The notes under the pieces are model-generated. The model was not told the origin of the DNA and ran no database searches. It worked only from the letters and a program-made list of their open reading frames with translations. 64,000 nucleotides of DNA from Branchiostoma floridae (Eukaryota; Chordata; Leptocardii; Amphioxiformes; Branchiostomatidae). This document shows, piece by piece, positions 47,449 through 57,917 of the stretch (its first letter is position 1; each line of letters starts with the position of its first letter). The position numbers and the translations under genes are program-made. The stretch is taken from NCBI RefSeq assembly GCF_000003815.2, contig NW_023365714.1, positions 608,895-672,894 on the forward strand. Direction: 5' to 3'.

Positions 47449-48849
47449 TTGCCAGCGCTCCCGACATTGCATTTATCTCACAACAACATCAGCACTTTCC
47501 CTATTGAGGACTTATCGAATCTAAGTACGTCAGCGCTGTCATACCTTAGCCTGGACGACAACCAGATGGAGACACTCCCACCCATGGCGTATGACATACT
47601 GGCTCCCATTTCAACTGTTGACATATCTAACAACCCCTGGCAGTGTGACTACAGGATGTGCCCCTTTAAGCAAAGAATGACCGGTTCTTACCCATTTGAG
47701 AGCGAGATCACCTGTGCCGGTCCTGCTAACCTTACAGGGAAAAGCTTACTACACGATATAAATCCTGACGATCTGATCTGTGAAGAGACAACAACAGATA
47801 TATCCTCCACCCCAAGTACCTCGTCTCCTGTAGATCAGAGCACAACGACTCTAAGTACCACCAACTTTCTCTTGGAATCTTCCACAACAGTAACTCCAAG
47901 TACCACCGACGTTCACTCTCCATCTTTTCCAACAACAACTCTAAGTACCACCGACCTTCCCTCCGTATTTTCCCCAACCACTCCGAGTAGCACAAACTTT
48001 AATTTGGAATCTTTTCCGACAACTACTGACATTTCTACTCACTCTCACTCGTCATCTTCCCCGACAGATACTCCTAGTACCAAACAATTTGACTTGGAAT
48101 CTTCCACAACAGCTGCTCCAAGCCCCACACACTTTCACTCTTCATCTTCTCAGGCAGCAACCTCAAGTACAACCAACTCTCAAAGAACTCCAAGTAAAAC
48201 TCACTTTTACTCCGCATCTTCTCCATCAACCCCTTCAAGTGCCACCCGCCTCCACTCGCCATCTTCCCCGACTGATAATCCAAGTACTGAACACTTTCAT
48301 TTGAAATATTCTCCATCAGCTACTCCAAGTACTACCCAGTCAAGAGTCACAGAAGGCGGAAGTACGTCTCCTCCCGGTTCCTTCTCCCTCTCAGCCTTCC
48401 TCAGTGGTTTACTTGGCGGGGTTGTTGGCTCTCTCCTCACCTCAGCCATTCTCCTCGCAATCCGGTGTATAAAGACGAGGGCAAAGACGAGCCCTACCCC
48501 TGTACCAGACCTCAGTGATGTTCGCAGCAGCACAAACGACGCACCAACCAGCGGCCGTGCTCACACCGGGCAGGATGCCTCCGCGGCAAGGGCAGCAGGT
48601 CCTGCATCTGATGACGTAGGGAGCCGGGCAGGAAGATCGGGAACAGTCCCGCTTCCGTACAGCTTTGATAAGGGTTCTGCGGTTCTGCGGCCTCCACTTC
48701 CGCCCATCAAGGGGGTAGGGTCTCAGACAAGGTACCAGAACTTGCCGGACGAAACTAATGCTGCAAACAGCACTGTGCCCCTGAAGAACCATCTCATTTA
48801 TCAGCAAACCTGCCCGTCTGGGCTGCCCAAAGGTCTGGCAGGTTTGTAA
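47449..48849 (+). CDS. LRR3 C-terminal ORF: LRRCT, mucin-like stalk, membrane segment, tail
   Basis: Same frame as the ectodomain, from the ATG at 47449. In LRRCT the usual CxC is CDY, with a new Cys three residues later (CDYRMC). The tail is unrelated to that of LRR1 and LRR2. YQNL fits the pYxN consensus bound by GRB2-type SH2 domains; this is only a motif match. Confidence 0.75.
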   Translation: MPALPTLHLSHNNISTFPIEDLSNLSTSALSYLSLDDNQMETLPPMAYDILAPISTVDISNNPWQCDYRMCPFKQRMTGSYPFESEITCAGPANLTGKSLLHDINPDDLICEETTTDISSTPSTSSPVDQSTTTLSTTNFLLESSTTVTPSTTDVHSPSFPTTTLSTTDLPSVFSPTTPSSTNFNLESFPTTTDISTHSHSSSSPTDTPSTKQFDLESSTTAAPSPTHFHSSSSQAATSSTTNSQRTPSKTHFYSASSPSTPSSATRLHSPSSPTDNPSTEHFHLKYSPSATPSTTQSRVTEGGSTSPPGSFSLSAFLSGLLGGVVGSLLTSAILLAIRCIKTRAKTSPTPVPDLSDVRSSTNDAPTSGRAHTGQDASAARAAGPASDDVGSRAGRSGTVPLPYSFDKGSAVLRPPLPPIKGVGSQTRYQNLPDETNAANSTVPLKNHLIYQQTCPSGLPKGLAGL

Positions 48850-51279
48850 GAAGGAAGCAGGACCAAATCGTGATTACCAGATTAAAAAGACAACATGGTT
48901 GTCTCATCATTCATACTGCAGAATGACTGAATTGTTCAAACATTGTTTTACAAACATTGGAGCATTTTGAGAGACGAACTGATTTGAATAGTTAAAACAT
49001 GTATCCAAATGATGTCAACGGAATGCAAATATTGTAGACTAAATTCGCAAAATGTACACTATTTACACATCTACAAACGAAGTTAACAACTATTGGTAAT
49101 TGAAATACAGGTTTCTTGTTTGTTGTCAAACATTTCCTCTGGTTTCAATTTCAACATTTTTCCATTTAATGAAGAGTAATATAGGCAGACATTCAAATAA
49201 TAACTTGCAAATTGTAAATTTGAGCACATAAGTCAAGTTATAATCTCCATCTCATTGATACTTTTAACTACATCACAATGATACTGTTAACTGTACCATT
49301 TTGTTTCTTATTATTTTCTTATGTATTTTGTATGTTAATTGGAGACAACTAGTAGAGGTGAGCAATTACATGTACCTCCATGTTGTAATGGATATGCTTG
49401 ATAAATAAATAAAGTAGTAACGAGTAAAGGTTACTTTCCTAACTTTATAAGGTCTTCTTGACTCACGGGTTGCTAAACAATGGAAGAGCAAAACGCTACC
49501 TACCGAACAACAAACATACTTAAGTATCAAGTGGATGTCCTGTAGTCTATCACAGCGACTGCTGCACTGCGTGTCCCTATTTTACGAACTGCCTCACAGC
49601 AACATATCATACAGAGTCGGCACGTCATGCCGAAATGAACTCCCATAACTGCGATTTTGACAATTGCGTATAACCACATTTCATACTGATACGTAGCCTG
49701 TTCGTGCCCAGTACGGCCTCAACTAGCAAACAATCCATGCCGCCCGTTTTAGTCGTTGACGTGTGGCCTTGTGCTATTTTACGCTAAGACGCCAGGGGAC
49801 GCTGGTGCAAAGTTCAGATGTGCTTTTCACACCTGGGCACTTCCTTATTCACGGAGCCAGTCGCGAGTTGGGACCTCCGATGTTTAGGTTTACTCCAGCC
49901 TGAAAGTAGGACGTGCATATGACCTAAACAACTTGTGTTACAATATTTTCCGTTACCGCCGACAACATAGACCTAACAAGACTGCACAGGTGAGTACTGA
50001 ATAAATGCACTGGGCAGGTGTGCTGAGCAGGTGGGTACGTCTGTACTTTGTAAAAGAACGCCATGTCTCAAGTTTAGAGTGCGGTCACATAGTTCGTGCG
50101 ATCGTACGATTTTGATGCAATAGAATTTTCAAGCTGGCTGAGACAGAAGCAACCACAGATCTAAGCATTTTGTGTAGCAAGACGGTTGAGCTTTGCAGGA
50201 CTCGTGAATGGCTGTGTACACGTGTAACAAACCGTATGAGGGATCAAATCGCACCACGTATGTGACCGCGCCCTTAGTTAAGTTGGCCATACAAAGAATA
50301 ACGGCCTTAATACTTCACTGTAAACTGAAAACGTTTGCTTAGTGTCAAAAGAGTGTGATGTTAGAATAAGCTATCAACTTGAGTGCAACATTGTTCTTGT
50401 CTCACTCAAAAGCAGTCACTGAAATTAAGGCCACCCCAAAAAACTGTGTAAATCGTTGAGTGACCCCTGTTAGATGATTAATAATCCGCTGTAGACAGGT
50501 AATGTTTAACCGATGTATGGTGGCCAAGCGGTTACATCGTCTGCAATTCGCTGGTATTTAGATGGTTTAATGATTAACCTATGTGTAGTGGTTACATCAC
50601 CACAAGCTATATTGCATCATGCACCCCAGTTACGAGCCCAGGTAACGGTGTGTATTATCTGGCACCGCGACTGGTGAAAAACGTTTCTAAAAGAAGCAAA
50701 CAGTGCATCGTGAATACAGGCAATTGCAAGTTATCATAATGTTTGCCAACTTCTCAAGATTAAGTTTTTTCCCGAGCCGTGCTGCCAGAGTCCCAACTGC
50801 CTATCCTGTTCATTTTAACGTCACGCACGGATATTTTAAAACTTTTATTTGGTGGCAGGATTTAACAATGAGTATGACTCTGAGGTTCGATATTCAAACA
50901 CATCAGAAGGGTGTGTATTTTGTACTAACGTACATGTTGACGTGAGTGTATTAAAGAACTTATATTTCAGTGCCATTGGTGTCATGAGCGCGTTAAGTTG
51001 CTTCTTAGCTTCAGCCGCGAAGGAGGTTAACCTACTTGCCTTCCGTAAACAAACTAGATTGTTTTGTATCTGTCTAATTGTGATCGTATTTGTTCTTTAG
51101 GTCTGTGGCTTCAAACCTGTCAAATCAAGACCAACAATAATGTGTTTTAGAGCGTGAAAAACACCTTACAATAAGACACTAATGAACAAGCCGGAGACAC
51201 TATAAACATTGAATTAACAGGAGACGAAGAAACAGATTTTTTTAAACAAGCCAAGGGCGCGTCTTTAAGACAACAAGAC
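48850..51279. other. 3' flank of LRR3 and 5' flank of copy D
   Basis: A possible polyadenylation signal AATAAATAAAG lies near 49406. From about 49600 the sequence follows 28790-30875. It includes a degenerate CTCF-like site (CCAGGGGACGCTGG, 49792-49805). The ORF 50849-51100 is shared with block 1 but is not convincing as a protein. Confidence 0.55.
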
Positions 51280-54200
51280 ATGGAGAAGACAAATAACAAA
51301 CACCTAGCAGTGGCGGCGAAGCTTCAGGAGCTGGACCTGCGCTTCGCCCGCGGTTCTGATCTGGATGTTGTGGAGAAGGGATACGCACGTCAGCTGATCC
51401 ACGCCATCAGTACGGAGAATAAGGTCCTGAAGTGCGAAGCGTTAAAAAGTCTTGGAGATCTGTACCTACACAAGGCAAAGATGAAGGAACTAAAAGCGGA
51501 GAACTTCCACAAGGCCTGTGCGCTGTACAAGGAAGTTTTGCGATATTTTAGAAGTAAGGAGGAGAGGCAGGTTTTACAACATCGTATCAGATATGCGGAG
51601 AAATGTACGAAGCTGACACAGGATCAAAATCCTACAAAATTGAGGGCTCGGAATCCAGATAATGTCACATTAGCAGTGGCTGAGACACTTCAAGAAGTAG
51701 AGGAAAATACCAAGATGAAAGGATCCGGCGTGATGCCCTTAATTGAAGGTTCTACAAATACCTTCGTAAAGGCGATCGTCGATAAAGATAATCGTCTCAA
51801 AACAGAGTCTTTGAAGAGCCTCGGAGACCTGTACCTGGAGAAGGGAAGGGTTGGCAGGGACGAGGCAGCATTCACCAAAGCAGCTGGCCTGTACCGAGCG
51901 GCGCTGGACCGCTGTGAAGATTCAGATGGCAGAGAAACACTGAAGCATCGCATCAAGTACGCAGAGAAAGTCAAGGAAAAAGCAATGAAGGTAAGAAAGC
52001 CAAAGTCCAGTTCTTTTCTAAGTTGCTGGTTAATGTAATTATGTTTTCCTGTAATTATATTTCCTTCTCTTGCAAACAAAATGACTTGACGGGCAAAATC
52101 CTACTCATTTTGTCCCAGACACAACAAGAACCGAGACTGCCCAGGAACAGGAAAGCTGGTAACGACGAAAGGACCGTGTCTCTGCCGACTTCACGTCAAA
52201 CAGCACAGGAGGATACTGACAGGTTTGTGAGATACTGAACAATGGAGGTACTCTAGATGAGTAGAATTGATAGTCTCACATTCAAGCATTAATATTTTCA
52301 GTTGAAATCACACTAATTTTATACCGATTTTTATACTTTACAGAACCTACCAAGACCATCTGCTGGAGGGCTGCAGGGCCCTGGGGACAGGGGACTTGGA
52401 CAGAGCTGAGGAACACTTTGCAGCTGCGCTTAAGGCCGTTCATGTCGAAGGTAAGGATAGTTGATTACAAGACTACATAGTAACGGGCAAGTAACCCGGC
52501 ATCCAGTAACCTGGATTGGCCAGGCTCTATTAGGCAGATGAAACTTTCTTCCACCAGGGTAATTTTAGGCCCTGTTATGACGTTTGATGAAACCTCGATA
52601 TGGTCAACTCCTACCGGGTGCGAAAGAAACCCCCGGCGGCAGAAAGCCCCATCTGCCCCGAAGAGAGCCTGGCCAAGCCACAGTAGACTGGATGCCAGGT
52701 TCACAAGGTAAGCGTGTCAGACACATAGGCAAACTCACGTGCGATCGTGATAACAGTTTGGATTTGTCAATGAAAATTACATGTAGACGTCTGCCCATCA
52801 GGAAAATTATGTGGCCTGCAATCTGCCGTTGTTACAGGATCAAATTTAGATCAACAAAGGAAAGAGGCAGAGCCCCTGTACAAGCTAGGTGAAGTCTACC
52901 TGAAGAGGGGAATGCGGTCTAAACACGGAGGAGATTTCACCAAAGCCGCAGCACTCTGTAATGCAGCACTGGTCAGAGCAAGGGCGGAAGACAGAGACAG
53001 TATTAAACAAACAATCCAGAAGATAACCCGATCGTTTATTAAGCATGTGCTCAGTCAAGAACAAACTATGGACATCGGGGAAGCGGAGAAACACAAATTG
53101 ATGTTGAAAGAAGACCGAGACTTCGTAGAAAGTGAGATGAAAAGAATCGAACAGCAGGCAGACCCTTACAGCCTTGAAGATGACGACCCGAAGATAAGGA
53201 AAGTGGAGAAGAAAAGAGCGGAAGCAATCAATGAATTGTGTGATAGGATTGTTGAGCAGCGAAGAACGTTCACAGCCGGCCTTGTAGATGAATGTATGGA
53301 GGTAATGGGCCCCCCTCCCTGTAAGTACGCCATGATCGGTCTGGGTTCACAAGCCACAGGACTGGTAACTCCGTACTCTGATCTGGAATTCGCCATTTTG
53401 ATCGAGGAGGAAACAGAAGATAATGTCCAGTTTTTCCGTAATCTCACTCATTATCTGCATCTCAAAGTCATCAACCTGGGAGAAACCATTCTCCCGGCCA
53501 TGGGGATCAAGTCACTAAATGACTTTACCTCAGACGACCCACAGGACAGCTGGTTCTACGACTCTGTCACACCGCGCGGGTTTGCGTTTGATGGAGCCAT
53601 GCCGCATGCGTGCAAGACTCCACTGGGCAGGGGTAACACATGCGGACTGATTCATACACCAAGTGAGATGACCAAAGTTCTGGCAGATGACTTTCAGTTT
53701 CATCTGAAGAAAGGCTACCATCTCGCTAGTATACTGGGGAATGTGTGTTTGATCACAGGAGAACAGGATTTGGTCAATGTGTATGCCGACTTATGGACTG
53801 AGATACTGCAATACACAAACGGTGATATCAATTTGTTACTGGCACAAACTGCATTCAGTGAAAATGCAGAAATGTTTACATATACGATCGAGACAATCAA
53901 TTCCAGGTTAGTGGATGTGAAGAAGGAGATCTACCGGTTTTCAACCATTGCAGTGTCTTGCTGGGCTCTTTTCCATAACATACAGCCGACCACAATCTGG
54001 GAGACAATAGACAATATGCACAAGAACGGAGTCATCAACAGTGAGAACGCACATCACCTGATGGTGCTGGTCAGCATCTCAGCAGAACTGAGGCTGCGGA
54101 CATACATGAACAACCGTCGGCAGGTGGAGAACATGTCAGCCTTGTCGTCAATGTCAACGGACAGAGATATTGATGAGGCATTGCAGAAAGTGTTTTACTT

Positions 54201-55614
54201 CTCCAATGTAAAACAGTTGATGAGATACTACAACACAGCAATACCACTGAAGCGACTATTTGATGTCAACCAGAGGAACCCATCAGTTCTATTTGACAAT
54301 TCTTTAAAACTACAAACAAAGGTATACGAAAGTCTGTGTGATTATAAGAAATCGAAGGCATGCGCAGAAAAAGCACTTCAAGAAGCGCAGCATAAGTATG
54401 GAAAAGACGTTGCACATCCTGAAATTGGTCGGTTACTGCAGAATTTGGGTGTAGCCTGCGAACATCTCGGTGAACACAAAGAAGGCATTGCGTACCTCGA
54501 ACAGTCATTAGAAATACAGCGGAGCATCTACGGTAAGAACACCACACATCCGAACATTTGTTCGTCACTCTGCAACTTGGGTTTGGCTTGGATGAACTTC
54601 GGTGACCACAGAAAGGCTATCGGCTATCTTGAACAGTCTCTACAGATGACGCTGGGTAACTGTGGTAGTGACAATACTGCACATCCCGACATTGCCTTGT
54701 TACTGAACAATTTAGGCAACAACTGGAGTCACCTTGGCGATCACAGAAAGGCCGCCGCCTATTATGAAAAGTCACTTCAGATGAGGAAAATTCTCTATGG
54801 CGAGAATACTGTACATCCCGACATTGCCGTGTCACTTGGCAACTTGGGTGCCTCCTGTAAGAGTCTCGGTGATCACAGAAAGGCCATCAGCTATTGTGAA
54901 AAGGCTCTACAGATGAGGCGGAGAATCTATGGCGAAGACACTGCACACCCTGGTATTGCTTTATCACTTAACAACTTGGGTAATGTCTGGGGTAAACTTG
55001 GTGATAACAGAAAGGCCGTCAGCTATCATGAGCAGGCATTACGGATGCGGTGGAGTCTCTATGGTGAGGGCACTGCACATCCAGATATCGCTCAGTCTCT
55101 TTTCAACGTGGGTCTTTCCTGGAATAAGCTTGGAGATCACAGAAAGGCCATCAGCTACCATGAACAGACACTGCAAATGTACCGGAGTATCCATGTTAAG
55201 AACGCCGCACATCCTCTCATTGCTGGCTCACTCAATGACTTGGGAGCTGCCTGGTTTAGGCTCGGTGATCACAGAAAAGCGGTTAGTTATTATGAACAGG
55301 CACTACAGATGAGGCGAACTATCTATGGTGACGGTACTCCGCATTCTGAAATTGCCGCGTCACTTTACAGCTTAGGCAATACCTGGGGATTTCTTAGAGA
55401 TATCGGTAAGGCCTTCGACTATCATGGGCAGGCATTACAGATGAGGTGGAGTATCCATGGTGAGGACACGGCACATCCGGACATTGCTGAGTCTCTACGT
55501 AGCGTCGGTGCTGCCTGCGATTGTCTCGGATATCCGCAGTATGCCTGCATGTTCCAGGGAATGGCGTCACAGATGATACGGGAATGTAAAGGAAACGAGG
55601 ACTTCTCACCCTGA
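51280..55614 (+). CDS. Nucleotidyltransferase-TPR protein copy D (complete)
   Basis: Exons 51280-51990, 52119-52222, 52344-52450 and 52838-55614 join in phase to 1232 aa. Residues 1-237: two helical TPR-like repeats. About 273-370: a third one. About 452-632: GlnD/DUF294-type nucleotidyltransferase with GS at 477-478 and the acidic pair D489/E491 (YSDLEFAIL), then [12 protein letters not shown] and ITGEQDLV. About 664-775: helical DUF294_C-like domain ([16 protein letters not shown]). 795-1225: nine TPR units of 42 residues. No signal peptide or membrane segment is visible. Known for the fold: metal-dependent nucleotidyl transfer using GS and the paired acids. Inferred: TPRs bind a partner or ligand and gate the enzyme. 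The third carboxylate cannot be assigned by eye. Confidence 0.85.
52119..52222 (+). CDS. Copy D exon 2 (linker)
   Basis: 104 bp after TGTCCCAG, ending GACAG before GTTTGT (a weak donor), phase 2. Encodes [20 protein letters not shown] to AQEDTDR. Charged and low in structure. Confidence 0.65.
52344..52450 (+). CDS. Copy D exon 3
   Basis: 107 bp between CTTTACAG and GTAAGG. Encodes [20 protein letters not shown], then [15 protein letters not shown]. Matches copy C exon 3 in length and phase and is too short for simple ORF finding. Confidence 0.85.
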
Positions 55615-56126
55615 CGTTGCCATATTTCGGAATGGATCTGTTGCGTCCTGTAATAACTATTTTGATTATCAAAGATGGAACAAGATAACAAACGCACACC
55701 CAGTTACCAAATTTGGAAAACAGGGATGTCTCAATTGACCATCATAGTGGTTTACATGAGAACGGTAACCAATGGCTAATCAGTTCTAGTCACAAGAAAC
55801 CGAACAAGTTTACAACTCAGAAAAAGTAGGTAAAAGAAAAAGACCGAACCTTTCATATATGTTTTCTTGCTTTATTAGTCGATATTTTGTTAGTGTGTTC
55901 AGGGCACTTTGAAAACTGCCCTAGTGGTGATATGTTGTACCTGACATTGGCACAGATGTTATACCGGCGCTCTTACACAACACTAGCACCTCTCCCATCT
56001 TGATCACAAAACCTTCATATCAGACAACGGAGTATCACCAACCGTGACACTGCGGCGCCACCTAGCCAACAACCGTGACACTGCAGCCTTACCTTGCACC
56101 GGTAAGAGCCATGTTGATTTGATCAT
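55615..56126. other. Spacer between copies D and E
   Basis: No gene. A doubled ACCGTGACACTGC(G/A)GC phrase lies at 56040-56085. No N-terminal or enzyme exon of the family is seen here. Confidence 0.5.
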
Positions 56127-57917
56127 ATGGATGACATTCCCTGGAAGCAGGCACTGCGGATGAGGCGGAGTATCCATGGTGAGAACACTGCACATTCTGA
56201 CATCGCTGGGTCACTTTCCAACTTGGGCCTGTATTGGAGTCACCTTGGTGATCACAGAAAGGCCGTCAGCTGTTTCGAGCAGTCACTACAGATGGAGTTG
56301 AGTGTCCATGGCGAGGATATCGCACATCCTGACATCGCTAAGTCACTCAACGGCCTGGGTAACTCCAGGAGGAACCTTGGTGACCACAGAAAGGCCGTCA
56401 GCTATCATGACCAGGCACTACAGATGAGGCGGAGTATCCATGGTGCGGACACTGCACATCCTCTCACTGCCGAGTCACTTTACAACTTGGGTGCCGCCTG
56501 GAGTGACCTTGGTGATCAAAGAAAGGCCATCGGCTATCTTCAACAGGCACTACAGATGAGACGGAGTATCCATGGTGAGAACGCGCCACATCCTGACATT
56601 GCCTTGTCACTTAGCAGTATGGGGTCCGCCTGGTATAAGCTCGGTGACAACAAAGAGGCGAGACCTTATTTCAAACAGTCACTAGAGATGTACCGAAGTG
56701 TCCATGGCGAGAAGACTACACATATTGACATTGCCCGCGTGCTTAACGACTTGGGTGTCACTTCGAATAACGTAGGTGACCATAGAAAAGCCGTCAGCTA
56801 CCATCAACAGGCACTACAGATGAGGCGGAGTATCCATGGCGAGGGCACTGAACATCCTGATATTGCCGCGTCTCTTCTCAACTTGGGGTCTGCCTTGGCG
56901 GAGCTTGGGGATCATGAAAAGGCCATCAGCCATTTAGAACAGTCACTTCAGATGCATCGGAGCATCCATGGTGAAGACACTGCACATCCTGACATCGCAG
57001 ACCCACTCTACAACTTGGGTGTCGCCTGGAGTAAGATCGGTGATCACAGAAAGGCCGCCAGTTATCACGAACAGTCACTGCAGATGAGGCGGAGAATCTA
57101 CGGTGAAAACACCGCGCATCCTAAGACTGCCGAGTCACTCGTCAGCTTGGGTCAGAGCTGGAGCAACCTTGGTGATCACAGAAAGGCCGTCGGTTTTTAC
57201 GAACAGGCACTTCAGATGAGAAGGGGTATCCATGGTGAGGACACTGCACATCCTGATATCGCCTCGTCACTTAACAGCTTAGGAATCGCCTGGCATGACC
57301 TTGGTGATTACAGGAAGGCCAACAGCTATTATGAACAGTCATTACAGATGAGGCGGAATATTTATGGTAAGGACACTGCACATACTGATATCGCCATATC
57401 ACTTAGCAACTTGGGTATCGTATGGAGTGACCTTGGCGATCACAGAAAGGCCATCGGCTATCACGAACAGGCACTACAGATGAGGCGGAGTCTCCATGGC
57501 AAGAACACCGCACATCTTGACATTGTTGGTACACTTGGCAGTCTGGGTACCGCCTGGAGGAAACTCGGGGATTACAGAAAGGCTGTCGGCTATTATGAAC
57601 AATCGCTGAAGATGAGGCGAAGTATCCATGGTGAGGACACTGCGCATCCCAAAATCGCCGCGACGTTTGACAACTTAGGAGCTGCCTGGAGTCAACTTGG
57701 TCATCACAGAAAGGCCGTAAGCTACGCGGAACAGGCGCTGGAGATGAGAAAAACTCTTTATGGCGAGAACACTGTTCATCCCCACATCGCCAACTCACTT
57801 GGCAACCTGAGTGTTGCTTGGAGGAACCTTGGTGACCAGAGAAAAGGCTTGATGTATTATGAACTGAAGTTGCAGATGAAGAAGGAATGTGAAAGAAATA
57901 AGAACAGCACATTCTAA
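56127..57917 (+). CDS. TPR-only ORF (copy E)
   Basis: The ORF opens MDDIPWKQALRMRRSIHG, so family sequence begins in mid-repeat (QALRMRRS) after an unrelated leader. It contains about thirteen TPR units and ends exactly like copy A (QMKKECERNKNSTF). From 56566 on it is a close copy of 3-1355. There is no enzyme core between it and copy D, 0.5 kb upstream. It may be the last exon of a gene whose 5' part was lost, an extra exon of copy D skipped past its stop, or a stand-alone TPR protein using the ATG at 56127. CCCTGGAAGCAG could be an acceptor just before GCACTG. Confidence 0.65.
   Translation: MDDIPWKQALRMRRSIHGENTAHSDIAGSLSNLGLYWSHLGDHRKAVSCFEQSLQMELSVHGEDIAHPDIAKSLNGLGNSRRNLGDHRKAVSYHDQALQMRRSIHGADTAHPLTAESLYNLGAAWSDLGDQRKAIGYLQQALQMRRSIHGENAPHPDIALSLSSMGSAWYKLGDNKEARPYFKQSLEMYRSVHGEKTTHIDIARVLNDLGVTSNNVGDHRKAVSYHQQALQMRRSIHGEGTEHPDIAASLLNLGSALAELGDHEKAISHLEQSLQMHRSIHGEDTAHPDIADPLYNLGVAWSKIGDHRKAASYHEQSLQMRRRIYGENTAHPKTAESLVSLGQSWSNLGDHRKAVGFYEQALQMRRGIHGEDTAHPDIASSLNSLGIAWHDLGDYRKANSYYEQSLQMRRNIYGKDTAHTDIAISLSNLGIVWSDLGDHRKAIGYHEQALQMRRSLHGKNTAHLDIVGTLGSLGTAWRKLGDYRKAVGYYEQSLKMRRSIHGEDTAHPKIAATFDNLGAAWSQLGHHRKAVSYAEQALEMRKTLYGENTVHPHIANSLGNLSVAWRNLGDQRKGLMYYELKLQMKKECERNKNSTF

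Larger units (their letters stand above)
46228..48849 (+). pseudogene. LRR transmembrane receptor (LRR3) with one in-frame TGA
   Basis: The start MPNKMEK lies 7 bases after a CCCACAG acceptor. Signal peptide (MLLLLLIMLKEAGPTAA), LRRNT, then about thirteen LRRs to the TGA at 47428-47430. The same frame continues without other stops: three more LRRs, LRRCT (WQCDYRMC), a stalk of about 190 S/T/P-rich residues with diverged STTxFxxxSSPTTTPS repeats (mucin-like), a membrane segment (FLSGLLGGVVGSLLTSAILL) and a 130-residue tail with YQNL and IYQQ tyrosines. The LRR before the stop is degenerate (YLYPAFHTIITI lacks its Asn), which favours real decay. Alternatives are a sequencing error, a secreted LRR form ending at 47430, or stop readthrough. 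Confidence 0.7.
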
